DNA of 64,000 bases, taken from Planctomycetota bacterium (GTDB lineage Bacteria; Planctomycetota; JACQVV01; JASMLP01). Made by a program: the position numbers and the translations under genes. This document shows, piece after piece, positions 35,245-44,445 of this stretch. The stretch is from contig JASMLP010000160.1 of NCBI GenBank assembly GCA_030748635.1, positions 28,251-92,250 on the forward strand, in the 5' to 3' direction. Below the pieces are notes generated by a model. The model saw nothing but the letters and a program-made list of their open reading frames with translations. It was not told the origin of the DNA and did no database searches. Positions within the stretch are counted from its first letter, which is position 1; every line of letters begins with the position of its first letter.

Positions 35245-36384
35245 ATGGAATTCTTATTAGATCCCGGGAATACCATCAACGCCCTCACCCTCGGCTCGCT
35301 CTACGCGATGATCGCCGTGGGGTACACGATGGTCTACGGGATCATCAAACTGATCAACTTCGCCCACGGGGAAGTGTTCATGTTCGGCGCTTACATCGGC
35401 CTGATGATCATCGTGGCCGTGGGAAGCTCCACTTCCGGCGCCGTATTGTGGCTCCTCCCGGTAGCGATTCTCCTGGCCATGCTGGCCTGCGCGATGATGG
35501 GTACGATCCTGGACTGGGCCGCGTATCTCCCCCTTCGTCAAAACCACCGTTTCCCCGACGTGCTTTCGGTTCTGGGTCTGGTCGGGAGCGCCCTCCTCGC
35601 CATCCTCTATTTCACTCGATCCAACGGAGGAACCGATCCCGCACCGGGTATCCTGATCGCCCTGGCGACCACCGTGTTTCTCCTCTTTGTCGCCTCCACC
35701 GCCACCCTGATGGGTGGATTCGGCCCCCCCGCTCGTACGTTCGAATCCAGTCGCCTCTCCGCCCTCATTACCGCCATCGGGATGAGCCTTTCGCTCCAAA
35801 CGATCGCGCAGTTGATCTGGACCGCCAACCCCCAGGCCATTCCGGACCGCTCTCTACCAGCCTTCTTCAACGAAACCGTCTTTCCGATCTCCAACGGTGC
35901 CGGTGTGCAGGGTAAACAACTGGTTATCTGGGTTACCGCCGCGATCCTCACCTCGATCCTCACCTATCTGGTGAGCGCCACCAAGATCGGCAAGGCGATG
36001 CGCGCCTGCGCCATCGACAAACAGACCGCGTCCCTGATGGGGGTCAACGTCAATCACGTCATCGCTTTCACCTTCGTCGTCGGCAGCGCCATGGCGGCGG
36101 TGGCCGGCATTCTGCAAACGGTCAAGGTCGGCGGCAACCTCACCCCGCGTTTCGGCTACTACCCCGGCGTGATCGCCTTTGCGGCCGCCGTTCTGGGAGG
36201 GATCGGAAATATCCGCGGAGCGATGCTGGGTGGGCTTCTGCTGGGCTTCACCCAATCGTTTGCCGAAGGCGCCGGAGGCAAGGGGTCTGAATACAGCTTT
36301 GCATTCGCCTTTGGGTTGATGGTCGTGGTGATCATCTTCCGCCCGTGGGGCCTTCTGGGTCGCGCCACGGCCAAGAGGGCTTGA
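35245..36384 (+). CDS. livH: Branched-chain amino-acid ABC transporter permease
   Basis: The 379-residue permease has the LivH pattern: INALTLGSLYAMIAVGYTMVYGIIKLINFAHGEVFMFGAY-like start, AARTFESSRLS, TKIGKAMRACAIDKQTASLMGVNVN, GVIAFAAAVLGGIGNIRGAMLGG. It is longer than the usual 290-310 residues because of an extra stretch of about 70-80 residues (about 65-150), which carries two more hydrophobic helices and a loop with SNGGTDPAP. It would form the membrane channel with LivM. It ends just two bases before the livMG start. Confidence 0.93.
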   Translation: MEFLLDPGNTINALTLGSLYAMIAVGYTMVYGIIKLINFAHGEVFMFGAYIGLMIIVAVGSSTSGAVLWLLPVAILLAMLACAMMGTILDWAAYLPLRQNHRFPDVLSVLGLVGSALLAILYFTRSNGGTDPAPGILIALATTVFLLFVASTATLMGGFGPPARTFESSRLSALITAIGMSLSLQTIAQLIWTANPQAIPDRSLPAFFNETVFPISNGAGVQGKQLVIWVTAAILTSILTYLVSATKIGKAMRACAIDKQTASLMGVNVNHVIAFTFVVGSAMAAVAGILQTVKVGGNLTPRFGYYPGVIAFAAAVLGGIGNIRGAMLGGLLLGFTQSFAEGAGGKGSEYSFAFAFGLMVVVIIFRPWGLLGRATAKRA

Positions 36385-36386
36385 GC

Positions 36387-38327
36387 ATGAAGATGCCTAA
36401 CATCCTCAGAGATCTGACCGATCGTCCCTGGTGGAGTCTAATTCTTCATCTGCTCCCGTTCCTCCTGATCGGATTCTTGCCCCTCCTGCAACCGATCGAT
36501 CAGCCGATCGGCGAGTTGCCCATCGGCAACATCCTACTTTTCGTCATGATCTACGCCATCATGGCGTTAGGTCTCAATATCGTCCTGGGTTACACCGGGT
36601 TGCTGGACCTGGGATTCGTCACTTTTCTCGCCACCGGAGCCGTGGTGACCTGCCTCTTGCTCGGCGCCACTCCTCTCGATCATCCCGGTCAATTCAGCCA
36701 CTCCATCTTCCAGAAGGATGGCGGGTACATCCTGATCCTGCTGATTTCGGGAGCCGTGTGCGCCTTCCTGGGCATTTTACGAGGCATTCCCACGCTGCGA
36801 CTCACCGGTGACTACTACGCCATCGTCACCCTGGGTCTGGCCGAAATCGTCTGGCTCGTCTACAAGAACGAGTCCAACTGGACCGGGGGCGCCTTCAGCG
36901 TGAAACTCGATTTCGCCCTACGGCCCTCTCTGGGAGGCGAGAAACTCTACTGGGACACCGTTCCCTTCTTCTATCTCGTGTTCGGAACCTTGCTGCTGAC
37001 TCTTTACGTCGTCTATCGACTGCACAATTCCCGAGTCGGACGCGCCTGGGAAGCGATCCGGGTGGACGATACCGCCGCCCGCTGCTGCGGCGTCCGCGTC
37101 GGTCGATTCAAGATGACCGCCTTCGCCATCAGCGGTTTTTTCGGTGGAGTCGGCGGATCCCTCTACACCATCTGGATCGGCACGGTAGCGGTCAACAACC
37201 TGGACATCTGGCAGTCGATTTTGATCCTCTGCGCCGTGGTCCTTGGCGGCACGGGCTCCCTTCGGGGTGTGCTCTTCGGATCCCTGCTCATGTTCAGCCT
37301 TCGAGAAGTCATGCGTCAAGAAATTGGGGGGATGCGTATTCCTCCCGAAGCGAGTTATCTCGTCTACGGACTTCTCCTGGTCTTCATCATGCGATTCCGT
37401 CCGGAAGGGCTTCTTCCCCGGGTTCCCGGAGAACGGGAACCGACGGAAGAGGAAGAACGTTCGATGCGCTCTGCGACCACGCCTCTCTACATCCTCAAAG
37501 AAGATCCAACTCCCCACACCGTCTCCGAAAACGACCCTGTCGTACTCCAACTCGACCAACTCTCTCGACATTTCGGAGGGGTCAAGGCGGTCCAAGATGT
37601 CAGCCTCGAGGCCCGGAAGGGGCAGATCACCAGCCTCATCGGCCCCAACGGTGCCGGGAAGACGACGGTGTTCAATGCGATCACCGGAATCTTTCCTCCA
37701 ACTTCCGGAAAAGTCCTTTTTACTCCGCGCCCTGGAGCCCCCACCCGGGATATCAGTCGACTGCGAACCAGCGAAATTTGCGAGGCCGGAATCGCACGGA
37801 CCTTCCAGAACATTCGTCTTTTCACCGATCTTCCGGTGCTCGAGAACGTCAAGGTCGGATTGCATTCGAGAACCCACTCGGGAGTCTTTGGTTCGATCCT
37901 GACCCTTCCCAAAACGATTCGCGAGGAAGACGACATCAACAAGGCCGCGATACACTACCTCGACTTCGTGGGACTCTTTCACAAGGCCAACGAAACCGCG
38001 GACAATCTGAGTTATGGCGACCAACGAAGAGTCGAGATCGCACGAGCGCTAGCTACCCATCCTCGTCTACTGCTCCTGGACGAACCCGCGGCCGGGATGA
38101 ATCCCCAAGAAACCGGACGCCTGATGGACCTGATCTACAAGGTTCGAGAGGCCGGCGTTTCCGTTTTTCTCATCGAGCACGACATGAAACTGGTCATGCA
38201 GATCTCCGACCATGTGGTTTGTGTGGATCACGGCATCCGGATTTCTGGCGGTTCCCCGGAAAGTGTCCGCGAAGATCCCAAGGTGGTCGAAGCTTATCTG
38301 GGAGTCCCGGAAGAGGAGACACCATGA
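36387..38327 (+). CDS. livM: Fused branched-chain amino-acid permease and ATPase (LivM-LivG)
   Basis: The 646-residue fusion starts at ATG 36387. Residues up to about 350 are LivM: LGYTGLLDLGFVTFLATGA, LRLTGDYYAIVTLGLAEI, RVGRAWEAIRVDDTAARC and AVVLGGTGSLRGVLFG. A linker of about 35 residues follows, then the LivG ATPase with Walker A LIGPNGAGKTTVFNAITG near residue 420, TFQNIRLF, the signature NLSYGDQRRVEIARALATHP and Walker B LLLLDEPAAGMNPQE near 560. The fusion keeps the 1:1 stoichiometry. It overlaps livF by ATGA. Confidence 0.93.
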   Translation: MKMPNILRDLTDRPWWSLILHLLPFLLIGFLPLLQPIDQPIGELPIGNILLFVMIYAIMALGLNIVLGYTGLLDLGFVTFLATGAVVTCLLLGATPLDHPGQFSHSIFQKDGGYILILLISGAVCAFLGILRGIPTLRLTGDYYAIVTLGLAEIVWLVYKNESNWTGGAFSVKLDFALRPSLGGEKLYWDTVPFFYLVFGTLLLTLYVVYRLHNSRVGRAWEAIRVDDTAARCCGVRVGRFKMTAFAISGFFGGVGGSLYTIWIGTVAVNNLDIWQSILILCAVVLGGTGSLRGVLFGSLLMFSLREVMRQEIGGMRIPPEASYLVYGLLLVFIMRFRPEGLLPRVPGEREPTEEEERSMRSATTPLYILKEDPTPHTVSENDPVVLQLDQLSRHFGGVKAVQDVSLEARKGQITSLIGPNGAGKTTVFNAITGIFPPTSGKVLFTPRPGAPTRDISRLRTSEICEAGIARTFQNIRLFTDLPVLENVKVGLHSRTHSGVFGSILTLPKTIREEDDINKAAIHYLDFVGLFHKANETADNLSYGDQRRVEIARALATHPRLLLLDEPAAGMNPQETGRLMDLIYKVREAGVSVFLIEHDMKLVMQISDHVVCVDHGIRISGGSPESVREDPKVVEAYLGVPEEETP

Positions 38328-39043
38328 CCGGACACCCCATTCTTACTCTCGAATCCGTTCATTCCGGTTATGGCCCCTTAGAAGTCCTTCGAGGCATTAC
38401 GATCGAGGTTCACGAGGGGGAAATCGTCACCTTGCTGGGAGCCAACGGGGCCGGGAAATCCACCACGCTCAACACCATTTGTGGCATCGTTCGCGCCCGC
38501 TCCGGTTCCATCTGCCTCTCTGGAGAAGAGATCGAGCAGATGCCGGTCCACGCGATCGTCGAGAAAGGACTGTGTCAGGTTCCCGAGGGGCGCAAACTAT
38601 TCGGCGATATGAGCGTCCTGGAAAATCTCGAGATGGGAGCCTACCTGCGCAACGACCCCTCCGAAATCGGCAAGGATCTCGAACACTGTTACGAACTCTT
38701 TCCGATTCTGGCCGAGCGCAGGAAGCAGATGGCCGGCAGTCTTTCCGGAGGCGAACAGCAGATGTGCGCCATCGCCCGGGCGTTGATGGCTCGACCGAAG
38801 ATCCTCCTGCTCGACGAACCCTCGCTCGGTCTGGCCCCGATTCTTGTCCAGCAGATCTTCGATATCATCCGCCGATTGAACGACGAGGGGACGACGATCT
38901 TCCTCGTCGAACAGAACGCCAACGCCGCCCTCCGACTCGCTCACCGGGGATACGTCATGGAAACGGGGACGATCACCCACTGTGATACGGCGGAGGCCCT
39001 GCTGTCCGACAAATCGGTCCAGGAGGGATATCTTGGTTACTGA
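38324..39043 (+). CDS. livF: Branched-chain amino-acid ABC transporter ATPase
   Basis: The 239-residue ATPase has Walker A LLGANGAGKSTTLNTICG, VPEGRKLFGDMSVLENLEMGAY (the LivF-typical PEGR motif), the signature GSLSGGEQQMCAIARALMARP and Walker B ILLLDEPSLGLAPI. The start ATG overlaps the livMG stop by four bases. It would heterodimerise with the LivG half of the fused protein. Its 3' end overlaps the start of a STAS-domain gene by 11 bases. Confidence 0.95.
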   Translation: MTGHPILTLESVHSGYGPLEVLRGITIEVHEGEIVTLLGANGAGKSTTLNTICGIVRARSGSICLSGEEIEQMPVHAIVEKGLCQVPEGRKLFGDMSVLENLEMGAYLRNDPSEIGKDLEHCYELFPILAERRKQMAGSLSGGEQQMCAIARALMARPKILLLDEPSLGLAPILVQQIFDIIRRLNDEGTTIFLVEQNANAALRLAHRGYVMETGTITHCDTAEALLSDKSVQEGYLGY

Positions 39044-39761
39044 CCATTCCTCCGATGAATCTTCGCCGACCTCTGAAGTAACCGAAGTCCATCCCGGAAT
39101 CTTGTGTCATCAACGAAAACGATTCACGGTCTACACGCTCGATGGAGATAACACGCCCGAGATGCAGGACAAGATCCGCGAGATCTTGGCCAAGGACACC
39201 CCCGAGGCGTTGGCGATTCATGTTCACCGCTCCCGCCACCTCAATTCTCGTTTCGTCGGACTGCTGATCCTGCTTTACAAGGAGATGCTCTCCCGCAAGC
39301 GTCGTTATGTTCTTCTCAATCCTAATGACAGAATGCGTGACCTGATCCTGATCATGAATCTTCATGATGAATTCGAAATCGTCACTCAGGTCCTCGATCT
39401 TCCGCCTTCCCATCTGGGGATTTCCTGCACAGGACCCGAGTCGGTGGAAGGTTTCGATCAATATCTCTGTCGCCCCTGGGTCATCCTCTCCCTTTCGGGT
39501 CCCCTGGATCCTTCCGGGTTCGATCGACTCCTGCAGCGATGCCGGGAGATCCAGGAACCGCTCGCGATTCATTTCGGATCGATCCTCCCGCTTCCTCCTC
39601 AAATGACCGATTCACTGGTCGAACTCTTTCAGTGGCGAGAAAACCAGGACCTCCCCACCCGCCTTTTTCAACCCAACCTGCATCTACACAATGAAATCCG
39701 CAAGAATCGGCAGGAAGAGCGGTTGACTTTCTGCTACTCGATCTCCGAACTGACCGACTGA
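39033..39761 (+). CDS. Tandem STAS-domain protein coupled to livF
   Basis: This 242-residue protein starts at TTG 39033, six bases after a strong GGAGG, inside the end of livF. The first STAS-like domain shows ALAIHVHRSRHLNSRFVGLL followed by LLNPNDRMRDLILIMNLHDEF, as in anti-sigma-factor antagonists (strand, conserved Ser/Arg loop, helix). The second half (PWVILSLSGPLDPSGFDRLL, then a terminal strand and helix) looks like a degenerate second STAS domain. The role is likely partner-switching control. The close linkage to the liv operon suggests regulation tied to amino-acid uptake, but no target is known. Confidence 0.75.
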   Translation: MVTDHSSDESSPTSEVTEVHPGILCHQRKRFTVYTLDGDNTPEMQDKIREILAKDTPEALAIHVHRSRHLNSRFVGLLILLYKEMLSRKRRYVLLNPNDRMRDLILIMNLHDEFEIVTQVLDLPPSHLGISCTGPESVEGFDQYLCRPWVILSLSGPLDPSGFDRLLQRCREIQEPLAIHFGSILPLPPQMTDSLVELFQWRENQDLPTRLFQPNLHLHNEIRKNRQEERLTFCYSISELTD

Positions 39762-39887
39762 TCCCGTCGTTTCGGATCTGGATCGACGGACCTGGAGACC
39801 TCCTGATAACCGATTCACGGTCATCCCGACCTCTTGTCGAACCCTCGAATTCTTGCCCCTTCGCACTCGACTCGATAGGATCCTCCC

Positions 39888-41507
39888 GTGCTCCGAATCA
39901 GCCTGATCGCCATGGCCGGCAAGAATCTATTGACTCGCCCCGGCCGCTCTTCCTTCCTCGTCGTGGGAGTGTTACTGGGCACGTGTGTCCTCACGGTTCT
40001 GGTAGGACTTTCCGGCGGTTTCGGGAAGATCGTGCAGGAAGATATCTTGTCGGCCAAACAGTCCACTCTCAGCCAATTGCAAGCCAATCTCAACGAACAG
40101 TCCGAACTGCTCGAAACCTTGCCCGCCAATCGGATCGACCTTTTGCCCAGCGATCGACGGCCTGAGATCTCCGAGACCACCCTGCGAGAGGAGATTCAGG
40201 GGGTCGAAGGCATCCTTGAGATCCAGCCGGTGGCCTTTCTTTTTCCGATCTTTTCCAAGGTGGAATTGAAAGATTTCGTTATCAAGATCGCTGGGGGCCT
40301 TCGCACATTCGACCTTTCCAAGATTTCCCGTCCTTCCCGGCGTCCCAATCTCATCCCCACCACGGTGTACGGACATTCGCCCGCGACTCTCTCTGGCCAT
40401 TTTCGCGCGGTGGAATCAGAAACCCTCCAACACGATTTTCAGCCTGGAGGCAAAGGGGATCCGATTCCGGTCGTCGTTTCCTCCCAATGGATGGACAAAC
40501 TCAACAATCTTCGCAACGAGGAGATGAATGAACGCTTGGCGGAAATGGTTTCAGAAGCCATGGTTCGAGAGACCAACCCCAAGGTCCGAAAACGGATGAA
40601 AGAGACGTTCAAGACCGACCTCCTCAAGGGGCCCATGGCCGGTACCATCGAAAACGCAACCAAACAAGTTTACGACAAATTACGGCCGCAAAATCTGCGC
40701 AAACATCTTCAACTCGTGCTCTTTCCGGACGTCAACCTGAAAACCCCGATGTCGACCCGAATTATCGGGCACTCGCCCAAACTCCCCTTCGACGGGATCG
40801 GCATTCCGATCGAATACGTCAAACAGTGGCAAAAATCCTTTTTCGACCGAACCACCAGTACATTAGGGAAACTTTTCAGCAAAAAACCCGAGTTCCAGTT
40901 CTCCAGAATTACCCTGATCACAGGCGGTCTCGACGACACCCTTCGACTGATCGGCGAATTCAAAAAGGGCGGGTTTCAAGTCGAAGCCGATGCGGAATCG
41001 ATCGCGGGCCTCAAACGCCAAGAAGAACATCTACGACGGCAAAAATTCGCACTTGAAGACGAAGGAAAGCGGTTTCAGGGTTTTGCCGAAGTCACTCGGC
41101 TTTTCGCCGTGCCGGTCGCGGGATTGATGCTCACACTCGCCGGGATCGGGATCGCCATGGGACTCTCGCTCTCGGTTATCGAGCAGTCCCGCAGAATCGG
41201 TATATTGCGCGCGGTCGGGGCTCGCAAACAACACATCGTTTTCATTTTCTTGACCGAAGCGTTGATGATCGGGTGCGTCGGGAGTCTTCTCGGAGTCGGA
41301 CTAGGCGAACTCGGCTCCGTCGCGTTGGATCACCGCCTGCGTGATGCTCTTTCAGGTTCCACCTACATTCCTTCGAGCCTTTTTCTCCTGCTCCCCTCCC
41401 ATCTCATCCAGGTTTTCATCCTCGGAACGACCTTCAGCCTATTCGCTGGAATTCTACCCGCCATCATGGCCACTCGAATTCGCCCCGTCGAAGTTCTCAA
41501 GGGGTAA
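39888..41507 (+). CDS. FtsX/MacB-type ABC permease without adjacent ATPase
   Basis: The 539-residue protein starts at GTG 39888. Its N-terminal helix (FLVVGVLLGTCVLTVLVGL) is followed by a large periplasmic domain of about 360 residues, and then three helices of the FtsX domain ending AVGARKQHIVFIFLTEALMIG and LFAGILPAIMATRIRPVEVLKG. The architecture matches MacB/LolC-type permeases with an enlarged outer domain. The ATPase must be encoded elsewhere, or the one at 24801-25520 may serve it. The substrate is unknown. Codons look GC-rich like the liv genes before it. Confidence 0.85.
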   Translation: MLRISLIAMAGKNLLTRPGRSSFLVVGVLLGTCVLTVLVGLSGGFGKIVQEDILSAKQSTLSQLQANLNEQSELLETLPANRIDLLPSDRRPEISETTLREEIQGVEGILEIQPVAFLFPIFSKVELKDFVIKIAGGLRTFDLSKISRPSRRPNLIPTTVYGHSPATLSGHFRAVESETLQHDFQPGGKGDPIPVVVSSQWMDKLNNLRNEEMNERLAEMVSEAMVRETNPKVRKRMKETFKTDLLKGPMAGTIENATKQVYDKLRPQNLRKHLQLVLFPDVNLKTPMSTRIIGHSPKLPFDGIGIPIEYVKQWQKSFFDRTTSTLGKLFSKKPEFQFSRITLITGGLDDTLRLIGEFKKGGFQVEADAESIAGLKRQEEHLRRQKFALEDEGKRFQGFAEVTRLFAVPVAGLMLTLAGIGIAMGLSLSVIEQSRRIGILRAVGARKQHIVFIFLTEALMIGCVGSLLGVGLGELGSVALDHRLRDALSGSTYIPSSLFLLLPSHLIQVFILGTTFSLFAGILPAIMATRIRPVEVLKG

Positions 41508-41601
41508 AAACGGTATTATATGGGCGGAATTTTGGCCAGAAACCAACCGCTGCATTCCGTTACGCCAGCCCTTTCACCCCCTCCGTGAACGGACTGAATC
41601 C

Positions 41602-42747
41602 ATGAGACAATCAGCCCCCTACCTATTTTCAGGTCTGATCCTCGCCGCAGGGTGCCTCCTATACGTGACGGCGTTCACCTCATCCACTCCGTCTCGGAGG
41701 GCGCCCCAACCTGAAATCTCCCCCGTGAGTACCGAAATTCCAGATCGCTCCCAGACGCCCCCCACGAGAGAGGTAGAAAGATCTCTTCCCCCCCAGCCGG
41801 ACGCAGGACAAAAAGCTCTGGCTCCAGCGATCTGGGGCCGTATCCGTCAAAATGTCCTTGATCTGGAACTTCAGGGTGAAGACGGCCTCGCGGAACTTTG
41901 CTCCCTGTTGAAAAATCACTCGGACACACGAGTCCGGTGCCTCGCAGCCCGTTCTCTCCGCAATATCAAAAATACTCGAGCACGCATCGCGCTCAGTCAG
42001 GCCGCGCGCTTCGATTCCGACTTTCAGGTTCGATCTTTTGCCATAGAAGCCCTCGGAACCCGTAGCGATTCGACCTCGAATCTCCTGCAGTTGCTGTCCG
42101 AACACCCAGACGAGCGGTGCCGCTTGCTTTCGGCGTCTGCTTTGAATACCGATCGGCCCGATGTACTGCCATCCATCCTGTTGGAACGTTTACTCCATGA
42201 GCCCTCGGGCGCCGTCCTGCCTGTGATTTGCGAAGCGCTAACACGACACGCCGACAACGAAACCTGCCGAATGTTAAAGACTCAACTTTCGGTGGCCGAA
42301 TGGCCTCGTCGTCGTTATGTCATCGCGATTCTGGGAGAACTTGGGGATCGAAACTCCGCGGAAGGCCTTTTGCATAGGTTGAAAGCGCCCGTCAACGGTC
42401 CTGAAAAACACCTCCTACTCGACGCTTTGGGAAAGTGTGACCACCCGTCCATATATCCGGTGCTCAAAGCGAACTTTCATTCCCACCCCCAAGACCCCGT
42501 CATCGTCTCCACCACTCTCCGGGGATTGGCTCGACATCCCGCCAGTTCCGGCCGTACCTTCGTCATGAATATTGCTTCCGGAACGGATCAACTGGAATCG
42601 ACGAGGCGGTACGCGCTGGAAGCTCTAGCCTCGACCGGCGACCCCGAGTTGGAATTCTTTTTTCGCGAAGTTCTTGCCACGAATCCTTCTAGAGACATCC
42701 AGGAATCCGCCCAGCGTTTTCTCGACTCCCTTTCGGACTCAAGGTGA
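41602..42747 (+). CDS. Exported HEAT-repeat protein
   Basis: The 381-residue protein from ATG 41602 has a signal or anchor peptide (LFSGLILAAGCLLYVTAF) and a Pro/Ser-rich stretch to about residue 80. HEAT/armadillo repeats then follow: DTRVRCLAARSLRNIKNTRA, DFQVRSFAIEALGTRSDS, DERCRLLSASALNTDRPD, YVIAILGELGDRNSAEGLL and RRYALEALASTGDPELE. It resembles scaffold proteins and no catalytic motif is visible. The frame is open for 87 codons upstream, but that part has no family support and overlaps the previous gene. A kinase gene follows after 37 bases. Confidence 0.8.
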   Translation: MRQSAPYLFSGLILAAGCLLYVTAFTSSTPSRRAPQPEISPVSTEIPDRSQTPPTREVERSLPPQPDAGQKALAPAIWGRIRQNVLDLELQGEDGLAELCSLLKNHSDTRVRCLAARSLRNIKNTRARIALSQAARFDSDFQVRSFAIEALGTRSDSTSNLLQLLSEHPDERCRLLSASALNTDRPDVLPSILLERLLHEPSGAVLPVICEALTRHADNETCRMLKTQLSVAEWPRRRYVIAILGELGDRNSAEGLLHRLKAPVNGPEKHLLLDALGKCDHPSIYPVLKANFHSHPQDPVIVSTTLRGLARHPASSGRTFVMNIASGTDQLESTRRYALEALASTGDPELEFFFREVLATNPSRDIQESAQRFLDSLSDSR

Positions 42748-42771
42748 CAAGAATCAGAACTCAGAACCGTA

Positions 42772-42777
42772 TATAAT
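42772..42777 (+). promoter_or_regulatory. -10 box of the kinase gene, leaderless mRNA likely
   Basis: TATAAT at 42772-42777 lies seven bases before the ATG at 42785, which would put the transcription start at or near the A of ATG. No good -35 box at normal spacing was found (GTGACA at 42744-42749 would need a 22-base spacer). No Shine-Dalgarno fits except AAAGAG. Confidence 0.45.
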
Positions 42778-42784
42778 TAAAGAG

Positions 42785-44011
42785 ATGAACGAACCCCAAG
42801 CCCAGCCGGCCACCCCCGACGATGAGATCCCTTTCGCCCAGGAGGTGATTTCGAGTGGGTACGCCAATCAGGAGCAAATTGATCAGTGTCAGGAGGTCCA
42901 GCGCCTCCTCCACCAGGCTGGCAAACCTTACCCTGCACTGTCCGAGCTTCTCCAGAGAAAGGAAATTCTCACAGCCCATCAGTGCGAATCGATTCTTCAT
43001 CGCATGAACGACGAACAGGCCGCAGTAGAATCGCCCCCCCCCGAAGATAAGCGAAGCGCGGAATCGGGGGTTACACTCGGAGGCTATCGTCTGCTCAAAA
43101 GGATCAGCAAAGGGGCCATGGGGACCGTCTACAAGGCCAAGCAGGTTTCCATGGACCGTATCGTGGCCCTCAAAGTCCTGTCGCGCCGTTTGTCCAAAGA
43201 TCAGAATTTCGTCAAACGATTCCTGAATGAAGCGCGAGCCACCGCTCGCCTCAATCATCCCAACATCATCCAAGGGATCGATGTCGGGACCGAAGGAAAC
43301 CATCACTATTTCATCATGGAGTACGTGGACGGACAGACCATTCAGAAGCTTCTTCGCCGAGGTGGTGCCATGGATGAAAAGAGAGCTCTGAACATTTTGA
43401 CGCAGATCACCAAGGCTCTTCAGCACGCCGACAAGCTTCATATGGTCCACCGCGACATCAAACCCGACAACATCATGCTGACCCGCAAAGGCGCCGCGAA
43501 GTTGTGCGACTTGGGGCTAGCCAAACAGTTGAGTAATCCGAACGCCAATCAGACCGAAGAAGGCCGTTCCATCGGAACCCCCAACTACATCTCGCCGGAA
43601 CAGGCTCGAGGCGATCTTTCCATCGACATCCGCACGGATATATATAGCCTCGGAATCACTCTCTATCACATGCTCACCGGCACGGTTCCCTTCGAGGGCT
43701 CTCCGGCAGTCGTCATGACCAAACACATCAACGAAGAACTGCCTCCCGCCGCCCAACGCAACCCCGACCTGACAGAATCCACCTGCCTTGTGCTCGACCG
43801 AATGACAAAAAAGAATCGTGAAGAGCGTTATCAAACTCCTAGTGAACTCCTGGTCGACCTTGAAGCCCTTTTGAGCGGGAAAGCCCCGCCGGGAGTTCAG
43901 GCCCCGCCGACCGATTCGTCCACGGACAAGCTCTCTACCGATTCGACTCGAACACGACGTCGAACTCGTAGTCTAACAAGCCGAAGAATCCGCAAAAGAT
44001 TTCGTCGCTGA
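42785..44011 (+). CDS. Cytoplasmic Ser/Thr protein kinase
   Basis: The 408-residue kinase has no membrane helix. Residues 1-95 are a helical region unlike other kinases (EVISSGYANQEQIDQCQEVQ, HQCESILHRM). The kinase domain covers about 98-360: RISKGAMGTVYKAK, VALKVLSRR, MVHRDIKPDNIMLT near 220, CDLGLAKQ and YISPEQARG, followed by DIRTDIYSLGITLYHMLTG. The tail ends in a basic cluster TRTRRRTRSLTSRRIRKRF that may bind nucleic acid or membrane. Start ATG 42785 follows a TATAAT by seven bases. It is convergent with the RsbV-like gene, so it could regulate the partner-switching module. Confidence 0.92.
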   Translation: MNEPQAQPATPDDEIPFAQEVISSGYANQEQIDQCQEVQRLLHQAGKPYPALSELLQRKEILTAHQCESILHRMNDEQAAVESPPPEDKRSAESGVTLGGYRLLKRISKGAMGTVYKAKQVSMDRIVALKVLSRRLSKDQNFVKRFLNEARATARLNHPNIIQGIDVGTEGNHHYFIMEYVDGQTIQKLLRRGGAMDEKRALNILTQITKALQHADKLHMVHRDIKPDNIMLTRKGAAKLCDLGLAKQLSNPNANQTEEGRSIGTPNYISPEQARGDLSIDIRTDIYSLGITLYHMLTGTVPFEGSPAVVMTKHINEELPPAAQRNPDLTESTCLVLDRMTKKNREERYQTPSELLVDLEALLSGKAPPGVQAPPTDSSTDKLSTDSTRTRRRTRSLTSRRIRKRFRR

Positions 44012-44053
44012 ATTCGAGAGTAAAATGCGTGATGGGCGTAACTCTACGGACAT

Positions 44054-44434
44054 TCAACCTCGACGAAAGAGGCTGAAACTCTTGAAACTCTTCATAGCCT
44101 TTTGCTGGCTATCGTAAATATCGAAGAATTTATCAAGTTTGGTTACCCTGAAAACTTCGAGGATCGTATCCCGAATACCGCAAAGCTTCAGGCTCCCCTT
44201 CATCTCCGCAACCTTTTTGTGCAAGGCGATGAGTTTGCCGAGAACAGCGCTGGATAAATATTCGACTTTCTCGAAGTTGATAAGGATTTTCACCTTGTTT
44301 CGACTCTCGGCCAGAGTCATCAACTCTTCCGCGAGCGCTTTGATATTGTTTTCGTCGAGGATCGCGCTGTCCTGAATGTAGGCAACACAGATCTCTCCAC
44401 TCTTCTCGACGACTAGTCTTGCTCGCTGACCCAT
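44054..44434 (-). CDS. STAS-domain anti-sigma factor antagonist (RsbV type)
   Basis: This 126-residue anti-anti-sigma protein shows the STAS pattern KVKILINFEKVEYLSSAVLGKLIALHKKV, where the Ser-Ser pair is the predicted phosphorylation site, and LKLCGIRDTILEVFRVTKLD. I chose ATG 44434 rather than 44452 because GGAG precedes it by eight bases on the minus strand and the earlier ATG lies inside the RsbW-like gene's end. Dephosphorylated, it should bind the RsbW-like kinase and free a sigma factor or another target. It is the third gene of the RsbU-RsbW-RsbV operon. Confidence 0.9.
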   Translation of the reverse strand: MGQRARLVVEKSGEICVAYIQDSAILDENNIKALAEELMTLAESRNKVKILINFEKVEYLSSAVLGKLIALHKKVAEMKGSLKLCGIRDTILEVFRVTKLDKFFDIYDSQQKAMKSFKSFSLFRRG

Positions 44435-44445
44435 TATTTCAACTC

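Noticed and set aside
36918..38024. Long minus-strand frame opposite livMG
   Set aside because: Antisense shadow of a GC-rich gene; low-complexity charged translation and no start signals.
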